Notes: generated from the letters alone by a model not told the origin. Numbered from the stretch's first letter, positions 34,291 to 44,616 are shown. The stretch is DNA of 64,000 bases from Culex pipiens pallens (GCF_016801865.2 NC_068939.1:178962792-179026791), one strand, 5' to 3'. Numbers and translations are program-made.

Positions 34291-35955
34291 CCCGCATAAT
34301 CAAATACCAAAGGTGAAACTGTCGAAATCATAAGAAAATTATTTCTGGTATGGTTACCATTTGTGATATTGTTGATATAATGTCACAACCATATAACAAA
34401 ATTAAAATGGTACTATTTCCCGAATTGTTGCACTTATCTTGACATATTCGAATGGTTGATTTTTTTTCCTACAATTTAATGAACGGTATCTATTCGTCAT
34501 ACGATTAGGATGGTTCGAAACAGCTATTGTTAGAACATAATTGTACTGTAGCCGGTATGATAAAAGTTATGATACTCGGTATGATTTAGTCAAAGAAACC
34601 TAAGCGGAAAATTTCCTAAATTTCCTAAGTCCTAATAATTGAAACAATTGCACAACAATTAATGGTACGATATAATTATTCCTCATATGTTTGGTATTAT
34701 TTCAAACCGTTTTTGTATGATTGAGCCAAAAATGAATTTTAGCGAAAATTTTCTTAAGTCCCAATGATTCAAACAATTGTTGAACAATTCATGGAGAAAT
34801 ATAACTTTTCGCCATATGGTAAGGATTTTTCGGAACAGCTATTGTTAAAACATAAGGGTACCATAGCCGACGTAGTATTTCCAACTTGAAGTTCAGCGAA
34901 AAACTCTTAAGTCCCAATAATCCAAACAATTGAACAACAATTCATGGAACGATATAACTGTTCGCCTAACGCTTAGGATTATTTGAAACAGGTATTGTAT
35001 GATTGAGCCAAATGAACTACAGCAAAAAAAAAAAATCTTAAGTCCGAATGATTCAAATAATACTTTAACAATTCATGGAACGATATACCTGAATTATGGC
35101 GAAAATTTTCCTAAGTCCCAACAATTCAAACCATTGTTCAACAATTCATGGAACGATATACCTGAATTCAGCGAAAATTTTCCTAAGTCTCAACAATTCA
35201 AACCATTGTTCAACAATTCATGGAACGATATACCTGTTTGCCATATAGTTTGTATGTAAAGCTAATTTATTTTCGTGATAATTTTTATAAGTCCAAATAA
35301 TTTAAACAATTGATTGACCATTATCAGAACGATAACTGTACGCCATGTGATGGGTCTATAATTTATTTGTATGGTTCTACCATACATGTTACGATATATT
35401 TATGATAAATTTTGAGGCCACATTTCATAATAAAATGCATTTTAAACCGCCAAACGCAATGTAACTGAGATAGCTCAATTAGATAAGGCGGCAGCACCAC
35501 GGAAGAATCAACAGGAGACATCATCATCAAGCGGTAACAAATCCCGGACATTACAAAAAAAAAACGCTCACCATTAATAATCATATACTTACCATTCCCG
35601 TTAAATCCATAGTTCCCAGAACATTTGTAGAGTTTATTTTTTGGCTCCTCCCTTTTCAAATGGTGTCGGTAAGTGTCGGTAAAGCAGTTTACCATTTAAA
35701 ATCATATTTTATTAATTTGTGGTACGGTTCACATAAAATAAAAATTGAACAGTTTGGGGTACGGTATGACTATGATCCACGAAAAAAATCCCTTGTAAAA
35801 ATGTATTGTAACATAACCTAACGACCTATTTAATAAATTGTAAGATTGTTTGGGGAATGGAAAATGTACGGTTGCACCCTATTTGGTGTATTATCAAGAT
35901 CATTTAGGAAAAATCATTCGACAAATGGTGACTGTATGGTTGTTGACTATGCGGG
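34291..35955. mobile_element. 1.67-kb DNA element inserted in the copia 3' LTR
   Basis: The ends are CCCGCATAATCAAATACCA and, inverted, CCCGCATAGTCAACAACCA; eight terminal bases match perfectly and 15 of 19 overall. Flanks are ..ACTT and TTAC.., so no clear target duplication beyond TT. CCC..GGG ends next to TTAC recall piggyBac-type elements, but a TTAA duplication is absent. The interior has degenerate tandem units built on TTCAACAATTCATGGAACGA (34640-35240). No transposase is present. Confidence 0.75.
35089..35236 (+). repeat. ~70-bp tandem repeat inside the 1.67-kb element
   Basis: Two nearly identical units share TTCAACAATTCATGGAACGA and a GCGAAAATTTTCCTAAGTC block. They give the artefactual repeated peptide FNNSWNDIPEFSENFPKSQQ. 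Older, more diverged units extend left to about 34640. Confidence 0.8.
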
Positions 35956-36451
35956 TTACTACCGATTGGGCGTGTTTATTTCTAATTCCACTGCGTTTCT
36001 CATTACTCTAACAAGAAAAATAATTTTAATATCAAAACAAATAGTTTTCAAATGTATTTTTTACATGTTTTAAAAGTACAGAAATAGAGAGAAGCGAAGG
36101 TTGGTTTACGCATACAAACAAAAATTAATTTCGCTATGAAAGGGATCAGAAATCCAACTTGTAATAACTTTAGGCTCTCTATCTTTCCTTTGCGGTGTCA
36201 GTTGATGTCTAAGACCGTTTATGATCCACCTCGACTAACTTTACTCACTTTAAGAAGACGTACGTAATAAATAAATAATTTAGGAGAAAAACAACAAAAC
36301 ACCATGCAGCTCCACCACCCTCAAACGCCGGCATAAAAAGACAACCGCCGAAAGCCCCCCGCCGCATTGCTGCCAACCACGCCGTGTTGAAGAGCTCAGC
36401 TGTCAAACTGCCAGCTGTCACTTTCGTGTCAACCTTTCGGGAAGCCTTCCT

Positions 36452-36508
36452 TTTGGTTGCTCCTTCCATTTTGAGCGATCAGCCGCGTGTTGTTCTCCGA
36501 ATAAAAGT
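36452..36508 (+). promoter_or_regulatory. RpL32: RpL32 promoter-proximal first exon (putative)
   Basis: A pyrimidine-rich stretch (CTTCCTTTTGG, then GCTCCTTCC) near 36445-36470 fits a TOP-type start of a ribosomal protein mRNA. It is followed by a short leader and a donor GTAAGTG at 36508. The first intron would end at the CAG before 36887. The exact start site is inferred. Confidence 0.5.
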
Positions 36509-36894
36509 AAGTGAAATTTTGGTGATAAATTTGATTTTAAAGTAAAACTATAGTGTTGAGTTGTGCAAAACCAAGTTATTTTTTATGTGCGTGGAAGTTT
36601 TGGTGGAAAACGTTTTTTTGCGGCGTGAAGAATTGCGTTTATTCAATGTTGTTTACGGTGGTCTTACAAGAGTCTGGAAGACCTACGTCCGACACGTTTC
36701 CCACGGAAGAATCGGTCAAATCAGCTTAATTTGACTATTTTTCGATAGGCATGTTCATGCGGTAGCTTCCGGCAAATCAGCACCACTCAGATTCAACCTT
36801 TGCATTCGATTCTGACTCCCGTACCTGTTCCGTCAAGAAACAGAACTGAAACCTAACCTCAATTTCTCTGTTGTTTCCTTTTCCAGCAGCAAAA

Positions 36895-37452
36895 ATGGCT
36901 CTGCGTCCAGCCTACAAACCGAAGATCGTCAAGAAGCGGACGAAGAAGTTCATCCGCCACCAGTCGGACCGATATGACAAACTTGCAGTAAGTATTTTAA
37001 TTGGTTTTTTTGAGAAACTTGTAAAAACAAGCTTTTATTCTTTAGTGACATCCTAGACTAAAATTTTGTTTATGTTTATTGATTTCTACCTTAAATCTCT
37101 GGAATACTAACTAATAATACCTTTTCTCCCTCTCTTCCAGCCAAACTGGCGCAAGCCGAAAGGTATCGACAACCGAGTGCGCCGCCGCTTCAAGGGCCAG
37201 TACCTGATGCCGAACATCGGTTACGGCTCGAACAAGCGCACCCGCCACATGCTCCCGAACGGCTTCAAGAAGTTCCTGGTGCACAACGTGCGCGAGCTGG
37301 AGGTGCTGCTGATGCAGAACCGCGTCTACTGTGCCGAGATCGCCCACGGAGTGGCCTCCAAGAAGCGCAAGCTGATTGTCGAGCGCGCGAAGCAGCTGGC
37401 CATCGCCGTCACGAACCCGCACGGCCGTCTGCGCTCGCAGGAGAACGAGTAA
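36895..37452 (+). CDS. RpL32: 60S ribosomal protein L32 (eL32, rp49)
   Basis: eL32 is a structural protein of the large ribosomal subunit. The coding exons 36895-36987 and 37141-37452 join in phase 0 through GTAAGT and TTCCAG, giving 134 aa, the usual animal length. The diagnostic blocks are all present: ALRPAYKPKIVKKRTKKF at the N-terminus, NWRKPKGIDNRVRRRFKG, MPNIGYGSNKRTRHMLP, and the C-terminal AKQLAIAVTNPHGRLRSQ. A 5' intron precedes the ATG, with the acceptor ending at 36886. AATAAA at 37718-37723 is the likely polyadenylation signal. The long GC-rich third exon contrasts with the AT-rich flanks. Confidence 0.98.
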
Positions 37453-37794
37453 ACTGCTGCTGCTGCTGTGTGTTTCTGCCAGCTGGTTCGATTACCGTCG
37501 TCACGGTTCTCCGTACACTGCTGGGTCTTGGTATGCGCTGGGCGACTTCTTCTTTATTAAGTGAAATATAAAACAAGGAAAATCTACACAACAAGATTCA
37601 TGATTTCATGAAGGAGAGAAAGTCCCATTTAACTCTCAAAAACCGTCGTTCTAATTGTAACAGCCAAACGAAGATCTTGCGCCAAAATTAGCAGTGTTTT
37701 GAATGAATCAATTTCCAAATAAATTAAATTGAATTCAACCCTGATTATTGCAAGGGAACGATAGAAAAAAAAACAGACCTATAAACTCTAAATA

Positions 37795-38697
37795 GAGCAA
37801 TTCCATCTCAAATCAGGAATTTTTCTGGTACTTTTGTACCCGTCCCTCTCCGATTTCAATGAAACTTTGTAGACATGTTATCCTAGGCCTATAAAAGTCA
37901 TTTTTGTGTATATGTATAATTGTACTCGAAAATGACATTTGAGAAGGGCGTAAGTTATTTAGATATTTTTGTATTCTGTAATTTAAAAATGACTGTTTCT
38001 CGAAGCCGTTGCATTGTATCAAAAAGTGGTCAAAGACAAACTTGTAGGAATTTCGAGACTGAAAAATCAAGTCTGTCTTATAGAAAATGCCAAAAACTAC
38101 CAAAAAAGCTGTTTTTTCAACATTTTTATTTTTAAAGCCGCTGTATCTTCCCAAGGATTGGACATAGGACAATGGTCAATCTGGAGACTTTTATGTAAAA
38201 TTGTCTGAAGAATCGATTCCCACTATCGATTTTTGAAAATTTTACGTTTAGACCACTTTTCAAAAAAACTTTTTTTAGGAGAGACATACCATGCTGCATT
38301 TTTCGTGAGTCTTTTTGTAACATTTTAGGCTATTTCCTCAAAAATTATGAACGAAAAAAAATCATCACTTCACCTTCAAATTTAACTTTTAAGCATAAAA
38401 ATTGAAAAATCCCATAGAAGAGGCGTGTATTTTTCTATCAGTGTATTTTTTTCAAAAAGCTCGTCTAATTTCCTACAAGTTTGTCTTTGACCACTTTTTG
38501 ATATTTAAATAACGAAATGCAAAAATATTCAAAACGCTCACGCCCTTCTCAAATATCATTTTTGAGTACAATTGGCTCCATATACAGAAAATGGCTTATA
38601 TAGGCCTAGGATAACATGTCTACAAAGTTTCATTGAAATCGGAGAGGGTCGGGTACAAAAGTACCAGAAAAAAAATTTATTTGAGATGGAATTGCTC
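37795..38697. mobile_element. 903-bp palindromic element, TSD AATA
   Basis: Starts GAGCAATTCCATCTCAAAT and ends with the inverted copy. AATA flanks at 37791-37794 and 38698-38701. The arms pair over several hundred bases, including TGTAGACATGTTATCCTAGG (right arm CCTAGGATAACATGTCTACA). Minus-strand frames within it are by-products of the repeat. Confidence 0.83.
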
Positions 38698-38822
38698 AAT
38701 ATTAGAATGCAAAAATTGCAAAGCTAATAAATTAAAAACAAAAAATTCAAAACTTCAAGAAATACAGAATTATGAAAAAGCCAAAAAAAAATTATTGAAA
38801 TTTTAAAATACAATTTAGGTTA

Positions 38823-39822
38823 TTTTTTTTTTTTTTTTTTTTTTTGGGAGGGTGGTCCAGCCGCACATCGTTGATGTTGAAACCTCTAAACTGGGCCCTC
38901 GTCCTGTCACGTCCGTCAGTAGTCTTGTCGTACATTACAACTAGAACCAGATCTGCCAATGAATTAGTACACTTCGACCAAATAAACACTGACGCTGTAT
39001 GGATCTGACTCTAGAATAAATGCACAGTTGTATGTTATTCATAAGTCCAAAATGTTCAATTATTTGTATAAGTCCAAATATTCATTTGCTAACTACTTTG
39101 GATTGAAAATCTAAATTTTAATCTAAAATCCTCTAAACTTAATGTTCAAAACTAAACGTTCCTTTAACTGTTGTAGTACTACTTCTATCAAAAAACAATA
39201 AAAATTTGTGAACTGATATACAAATAGGATAAAAATCGCGATTTGAAAAAGAAACGACCATTTACGTCAAAAGATCCGTAGTTCCTCGATTCGCAACAAT
39301 GGTCAATACAACCATAACCCGAAAACCGTTAGTTCAACAGATCAACGAATTTTGTCCGATATCATTACATTATTGATTGATCGAGACTCTATGGACAATT
39401 TGACATAAAAGAATGCCTGGTATCAATCAAAGTTTATTGACAGCATTACTCTACCTTAACAATTGCAACTAAATTTATCATCAAATAGATTTGGAAAGCA
39501 TACAGGTTTATTTTAAATGCTAATGCTAAGCAACAAATCAATTTTACTATCCTAAAGTCCCACCTAAATCCCACATTGTGATAGTGAAAAAGTCACAGAA
39601 GCAGCGGTGTCTTGTGCAATTGTGATATTTTCACTATCGGAGAACTACCTAGTTCACGAAGACAGCTTATCGGTCAACGCTTAAGCCCTGGGGCTGCGAC
39701 AAAGCGAGTTCTCGTAGCATGAAGTGGTGTCCATAGTGCTTATAAAAAAAAATAATGTATGCCCAAATTTTAACTAATGCACTAGGATCAAATCATGCCC
39801 CTTGACTTTACAAGGCCCAGGG
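38823..39822 (-). mobile_element. 1.0-kb poly(A) retroposon with 19-bp target duplication
   Basis: TAAAATACAATTTAGGTTA stands at both 38804-38822 and 39823-39841. The insert begins on + with about 20 T residues, so the element lies on the minus strand with a poly(A) tail. Just inside the tail, the minus strand reads GATGTGCGGCTGGACCACCC, like the 3' end of a LINE. No reverse transcriptase frame is present, so it is a 5'-truncated LINE or a non-autonomous partner. Confidence 0.85.
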
Positions 39823-39841
39823 TAAAATACAATTTAGGTTA

Positions 39842-40189
39842 ATGCAAATATTTTTCAAAGTTGTTGTCCCTCGGCTCTGGCCAGGGTCGAGGGTGGGGTC
39901 AAAATATTGAAATAACAGGCATAATAGTCTCAACCAAATTTTTAATGGAAAATGTGTGTTAAAATGCATTTTACACTAGTTCAGTTCTAGAGTTTTTTTT
40001 GAAAAGGTCCAATAAGCTATTGTGTTTCATATGTTTATAGGACCTAATCAAAAAAAAGTCTGGAGTTGTTATGCAATCATTAGTTTTCAAAAAAATGTAA
40101 GATTTGACTAAAACATTTTTTTTTGCGAAAAAAATCTTTTTATGGTAGGTGTACATCGAAATTTTCAAAAATTTAAAAAACGAAATTGA
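39842..40189. other. Spacer with a short hairpin
   Basis: 39985-40066 is a close relative of the 77-bp hairpin at 11978-12054: TTCTAGAGTTTTTTTTGAAA, then GGTCC, a loop with GCTATTGTGTTTCATATG, then GGACC. The rest is AT-rich without a recognisable feature. Confidence 0.55.
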
Positions 40190-40420
40190 CTTTATTATAG
40201 CTGTCGGCCACCATTGCTAGTACCAACCACTAGTGTCTTCCTTTTATCTACAAGGACTTCGCCGCCCTGGGGTCCTAAGTGTATGAAAGTATGGCACGGA
40301 GCGACGGCGCCGAATACCCATATTTACACAAAGAATTTTAGAGCGCCCGCCGCGGGATTCGAACCGTCGACCTCTGGATTGTGAGTCCAGTGCGCGGTTC
40401 GATTGATCCACACGGGCGGG
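40190..40420 (-). mobile_element. tRNA-derived SINE-like element
   Basis: On the minus strand 40420-40343 folds roughly like a tRNA: TGGATCAATCG resembles an A box, GGTTCGAATCC is a perfect B box, and CTGGACTCACAATCCAG forms the anticodon arm. The T stem and D arm pair poorly, so it is not a working tRNA. A non-tRNA body follows to about 40190. No flanking duplication was found. Confidence 0.65.
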
Positions 40421-40654
40421 TTTAAAATTGAAAATATTTTTGAATAAACCCAAACATGCTAAAAACTTTAAATTCAATATTTTAAAATTTTACGTCAAAC
40501 AATTTAAAAAAAAAATGATTAAAACAAAGCTTAAACATTTTATATCATTGATCAATTATTTTAAATACTGTTATAACGATAAAATGATCGTGGTTTGATA
40601 TTGAAAATTCTATTGGCAAGAATCTTATCGACGATTACGGATGATAACTCCTTT

Positions 40655-41130
40655 TTGCCTTCCTCACCTTACTGGGAAAAGGCTATAAAATCACTCGAAA
40701 AATGAACTTCTTAATTCGACCTCGTAGACCCACCTTCACGTATACCTATCGACTCAGAATCAAATTCTGAGCAGATGTCTGAGCGTGTGTATGTCTATAA
40801 GTCCGTGCACCGAAAAAAATGCACACGATTATCTCCGGACTGGCTTAACCGATTTGGACCGTTCTGGTCTCATTCGATCCGTCTTGGGGTCCCACAAGAC
40901 CCTAGTTGATATTATGAAGTTTTGTTAAGTATTTCAAAAGTTATGCTAAAAAAACGATTCTGGCTTAAAGTTCGAAAGATTGTAAAAAGGGTGGTTTTTG
41001 TAAGAAACCCCGTCTGATCATACATTTTTAGAAAGGTATTTGAAATACCTTTCTAAAGAGCCTTTATTTAATTTCAGACGAAATTACTATACATATGACA
41101 GGAAGGCACCAACCACCTAAAGGTGGATTA
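40655..41130. mobile_element. ~475-bp dispersed element, TGCCTTCCT ends
   Basis: TTGCCTTCCTCACC at the left is mirrored by ACAGGAAGGCACC near the right end. Internal landmarks are GGTTTTTGTAAGAAACCC and GGTATTTGAAATACC, both self-complementary. It has no coding content, and the boundaries are approximate. Confidence 0.5.
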
Positions 41131-41169
41131 AGTAACGTTTTAATATATGTACTGCTTGAATTTATCTAA

Positions 41170-42100
41170 TTAGGTTAAATTTTGAAAACTTCCACTAAGA
41201 ATATATTTTTTGTATACTCAAATAATAGAGTAAGTATAAATGCTGAAAAAAATATTAACAAAATACTGTATTTTTTTTAAATACTCAAATTTTCATAAAT
41301 CCCGATGGGTATCAAATGCAGCGAAATTTGGTATGCTTTTTAACTTTATTACAGTTTTGTATGATATTTATTCACAAATTACGAAAATACTCGAATTTTC
41401 ATAATTCGCAATATGGGTGAAATTTTTTATGATTTTTCACGTTATGAGAGTTTGGTTTAAAAAATAAAATTTCAGATAATATCGTGTTTATTCAAAAATA
41501 CTCAAATTGGTATTTTGTGAAAATTTTAGTATTAATTGAGTGAAAATACACACAGTTTTGTTTCGTTGATATTGCATATTTTTTTTTGCGTTTTCGAAAA
41601 ATACGGTAATTTGTGAAAATTTTAGTATTTTACAAAAAAAAACTCGTACAAAAGAAACGTATATAAAATTGCGATTCGTTTGATACCAATATTGCAAATA
41701 ATTAAAATTTTAGTGTTTTCGAAACGATTACGACATTTTGTGAAATTTAAAGTATTTCACAAAAAAAAACTCTAATAAATTGAAAATGCATACAAGTTTT
41801 CCCCTAGTTTGATACCCATATTCAAATTATATAAAAAATAAATTAGAGTTTTCGAAAAAATACATTATTTTGTGAAAATGTTAAGATAAATACTTTACAA
41901 AAAAAAAATCCTCATAAAACTGCAAAAGCATACAAAATTTCGCTTAATACCGATGTGGCAAATAATTAAAATTTTACTTCCCGAACAACAGAGTTTTTTT
42001 TGTTTAAAATTAATTTAAAAATCCATTAATTTCTTTTTTTCATTGAAGGAATTTGCTTTTCAAATTTCAGTATTTATTAAAATACGGTACAATTTAATTA
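41170..42100. repeat. Degenerate ~130-bp tandem repeat, array 1
   Basis: Blocks such as TTTGTGAAAATTTTAGTATT, AAATTTCGCTTAGTTTGATACC and ATTTTCGAAAAATACGGTA recur every 120-150 bp, in variable order and with much decay. The same blocks form the region 57779-58600, where the BEL element inserted. Confidence 0.65.
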
Positions 42101-42113
42101 TTTTTTTACTAAA

Positions 42114-42341
42114 TGTTGGGACCATGAAAACAACAGCAGATCTGGGCTCACTGATCGCAGCTGGATCTGCCATCATGTAGATGCTTTAGACTCTGCTTCA
42201 TTCGTTTATTGTCTCGCGACGTAATTGTATCGTGCAGCCGGCTTTGTATATTTTGTACATTTTAGTTTGTTTGTCCGTAATAAATATATTTTAATCTGTG
42301 GCAAAACATGTATTTATTCGCGGTCCGACTAGAATGACACA
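42114..42341 (+). mobile_element. Solo LTR (228 bp), TSD CTAAA
   Basis: Begins TGTTGGGACCATG and ends GAATGACACA, giving canonical TG..CA termini. It is flanked by CTAAA at 42109-42113 and 42342-42346. AATAAA occurs about 60 bp from the end. No internal region is present, so this is the product of recombination between two LTRs of a family not otherwise seen in the window. Orientation follows the AATAAA. Confidence 0.85.
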
Positions 42342-42591
42342 CTAAATCTTTCATGTAACGTAGTGTAATTCCATTAAAAAATTGCGTTATGACACCATTA
42401 TTGCGAAATAATAATATCTAGTTTTCTTTGTACAAACAAATTGTATTTTGTTACAGTTTGAAGAAGAGAACTTTTCAATTAATTACAAAAAGTTTAAAAG
42501 TCTCGAAACAAACAAACAAGGCACTTGTTGTTAGTTAGTAGCTTTATAATCTCAAATTAATTAAAAGCCATTTCAAAAATATACATTTGAT

Positions 42592-42673
42592 CGCAGTCGG
42601 TAGGATTCGAACCTACGCTCCCAGAGGGAATCTGATTTCTAGTCAGACGCCTTAACCGCTCGGCCACGACTGC
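42592..42673 (-). tRNA. tRNA-Ser (anticodon AGA)
   Basis: 82 nt with a class II variable arm. The acceptor stem GCAGTCG pairs with CGACTGC, with a G discriminator. The anticodon arm is CTGACTAGAAATCAG with loop CTAGAAA, so the anticodon is AGA, reading UCU/UCC serine codons. The variable arm is TTCCCTCTGGGAGC and the T arm TAGGTTCGAATCCTA is perfect. A run of five T on the minus strand at 42575-42579 is the Pol III terminator. Confidence 0.97.
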
Positions 42674-42885
42674 TTATTGGTTGTGCGTAATTTGAGCCAG
42701 CCAAGTTAGACGTTGCAACGCAATTCTGTTGAACTTTTTGGAAAAACTTGTTGTAATTTTCAGTGAGGGATTTCTCTACAGTCTACCGGAATAAGCGATT
42801 TTTTTTACCTTAAAAGTTAGCTTTCATTATTAGACAAACGTGGAAATATCGTTCTTTGTTACAATTAAAAATGCCTAATCTTAAT

Positions 42886-43527
42886 TTAACTACAAGCCAG
42901 TCCGAGATAGTCGTCCATAAGTGTTCCGATCGCAAACTGAAATAAAACAAAAAACAATCAACACCCAAAGTCCAACTCCACACTCGCATCAAACTTACAA
43001 TTCCCGTGGCGTCCACCCTGGTACCGACAATCTTCAGCCGGATCTTGTCCTCGAGCGCAATCACCACGTCTTCGTCCTTGGACTTGTAGCACGGCGGGTT
43101 CCCGTTCGGACAGAACTGCATATCCGCCGGAATCGAGTGATGCGAGATGAAGCACGACAGCGGGCCAATCTCCGCAAACATTCCAACCTTGTTGACCTGG
43201 GTCACGACCGCGTCCAGCACCTCGCCCTTGAACGGCCGGAACACGATGGCCTTGTACTTGACCGGGTACACCACGAAGCCCTGGCCCGGTTGAATCACAC
43301 CGGAACCGATGTCGTCGATCGTGGTGACCGCTATCACGAACCCGTACTTGCCCGTGCAGGTGCCCTCCACCTCCGTGTACAGCTTCTGCTTGACGGTTTC
43401 GATCAACTGCGGACCGAAGTAGCGCGGGTGAAGCAGGATTTCGTGTTCCAGGGATATCTTAAAAAATGTGTTCAATTTAGCAACTGGAAATTACTGAATT
43501 TAACGCAATACTTACGTGGTAGAACAT
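42886..43527 (-). CDS. Rpb7: RNA polymerase II subunit RPB7
   Basis: RPB7 pairs with RPB4 to form the stalk of RNA polymerase II and binds emerging RNA. Exons on the minus strand: 43527-43516 (12 nt, MFYH), 43457-42999 and 42936-42886; splice sites are GT/AG and phases agree, giving 173 aa, the family length. Visible blocks are ISLEHEILLHPRYFGP at the N-terminus, DDIGSGVIQPGQGFVVYP, the OB-fold start GEVLDAVVTQVNKVGMFAEI, and VDATGIFAIGTLMDDYLG at the C-terminus. The first coding exon is so short that it is easily missed. A longer in-frame ATG at 43475 lies within intron 1 and would replace MFYH with an unrelated N-terminus, so it is rejected. tRNA-Ser lies 213 bp downstream on the same strand. 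Confidence 0.96.
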
Positions 43528-44059
43528 GATGTTATTTTAATAAAATTCTTTTCAAAGCCTGGAAAATCTGCTGGGCTTGTAAAATGCCGCTTCGGCGTTT
43601 GTTTTGAGATGAACTTTGACACTTGTCATTTCAACGTGCAAGTGTTGCCATCAAATGAAGTAACAGAAATGAGTGCGTTCAATGAAGTTTTCATCAAATT
43701 AATCGACAATAGAGGTATCTACGTGCGCATGTATTGCGTGTACGTACACGAAAAAGATTGAGGTTAAATTTTGTCCGGCCAGCAAAATCAAATGGTGCGC
43801 CAGTGTGTGTACGCGAAACGTCATAAAGCTCTATTCTGTTTGAGCCTAGGGGGGTGACACTTCGGTGCTGCCGGGTCTGGAACGTTGAGCTCGGAGCCAG
43901 CACCGCGCTAGAACCTTTCCTGAAACTTTGGTAGTTTTATCTTGAATCTGTTCAACCCATTTTTACGTGCACTGTGCTGTTTAACTGTCATTTAAAATAA
44001 ACAAAACAAATGGGGTTTCTCATGACGGAAATCCCAAATAATTTTTCAACAATTTCACG

Positions 44060-44440
44060 TGACCGTTTGTGAATAAAATTCCTTCCCAAACGAAATTTTG
44101 GTCGGCACGGAACTCGGAACAACTTGGGCCTTCATCAACTAACTGTAGTTGGTGCCCCCGCTGCCGCAGGATTCCCGATCTGGGCACTTTAGGAATAGGA
44201 CCCGGAGATATTTTTTTTGGAATCAGCTACCACCGGCAGCAACCAAGCTTCCGTTTTGGCCTGTTTTGGCCCGAGGGAGGACAGCTTGGCCGAAACCAAC
44301 GAGGAAGGATGACGACAACATTGACATCGTTTCGGAAATGAGCAACTCGGACATGATTTCGTTGGAGGATGACAACAAAAAGACATCACTCAGCCGCTTT
44401 CCAGTGCTCTTGTCATACAGGCGACTAATCTATATATAGG
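44060..44440 (+). pseudogene. Possible decayed coding fragment, unrecognised
   Basis: The composition is less AT-rich than the flanks. One frame reads GPREDSLAETNEEG near 44270-44312, and after a shift it continues DDNIDIVSEMSNSDMISLED (about 44313-44372), which looks like an acidic coding segment broken by a frameshift. No family was recognised. It could equally be part of a repeat or an exon of an unseen gene. Confidence 0.25.
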
Positions 44441-44616
44441 ACCCTAGAATTTTTTTTTTGTTTTAATAAATCAACAAAATTTTCCTAAGTCCAGAAAACT
44501 TTGCAACGAAAACTATTGTTACAACAAAATCCGTTGTAAATTCATTGTTTTTACATTAAGTTTCACTGTACCATCCTGTCCGGGCCGGGAAGTATTTAAA
44601 AAAAAAAATGATTTGA

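Larger units (their letters stand above)
34212..36016 (+). repeat. 3' LTR of the copia element, split by an insertion
   Basis: 34212-34290 matches the first ~80 bp of the 5' LTR with only two or three differences. The remaining ~55 bp resume at about 35957-36016 (TACCGATTGG to ACAAGA). The element's target copy AAAAT follows at 36017-36021. The second part is much more diverged than the first, including a 4-bp and a 1-bp insertion. Confidence 0.8.

Noticed and set aside
40244..40477. Minus-strand 77-codon frame and a possible tRNA gene at 40343-40420
   Set aside because: The frame runs through a SINE, and the tRNA-like part has mispaired T and D stems, so neither a gene nor a functional tRNA is supported.
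42810..43475. Unspliced 221-codon version of Rpb7
   Set aside because: It reads through introns at both ends; the spliced 173-residue product matches the conserved termini.
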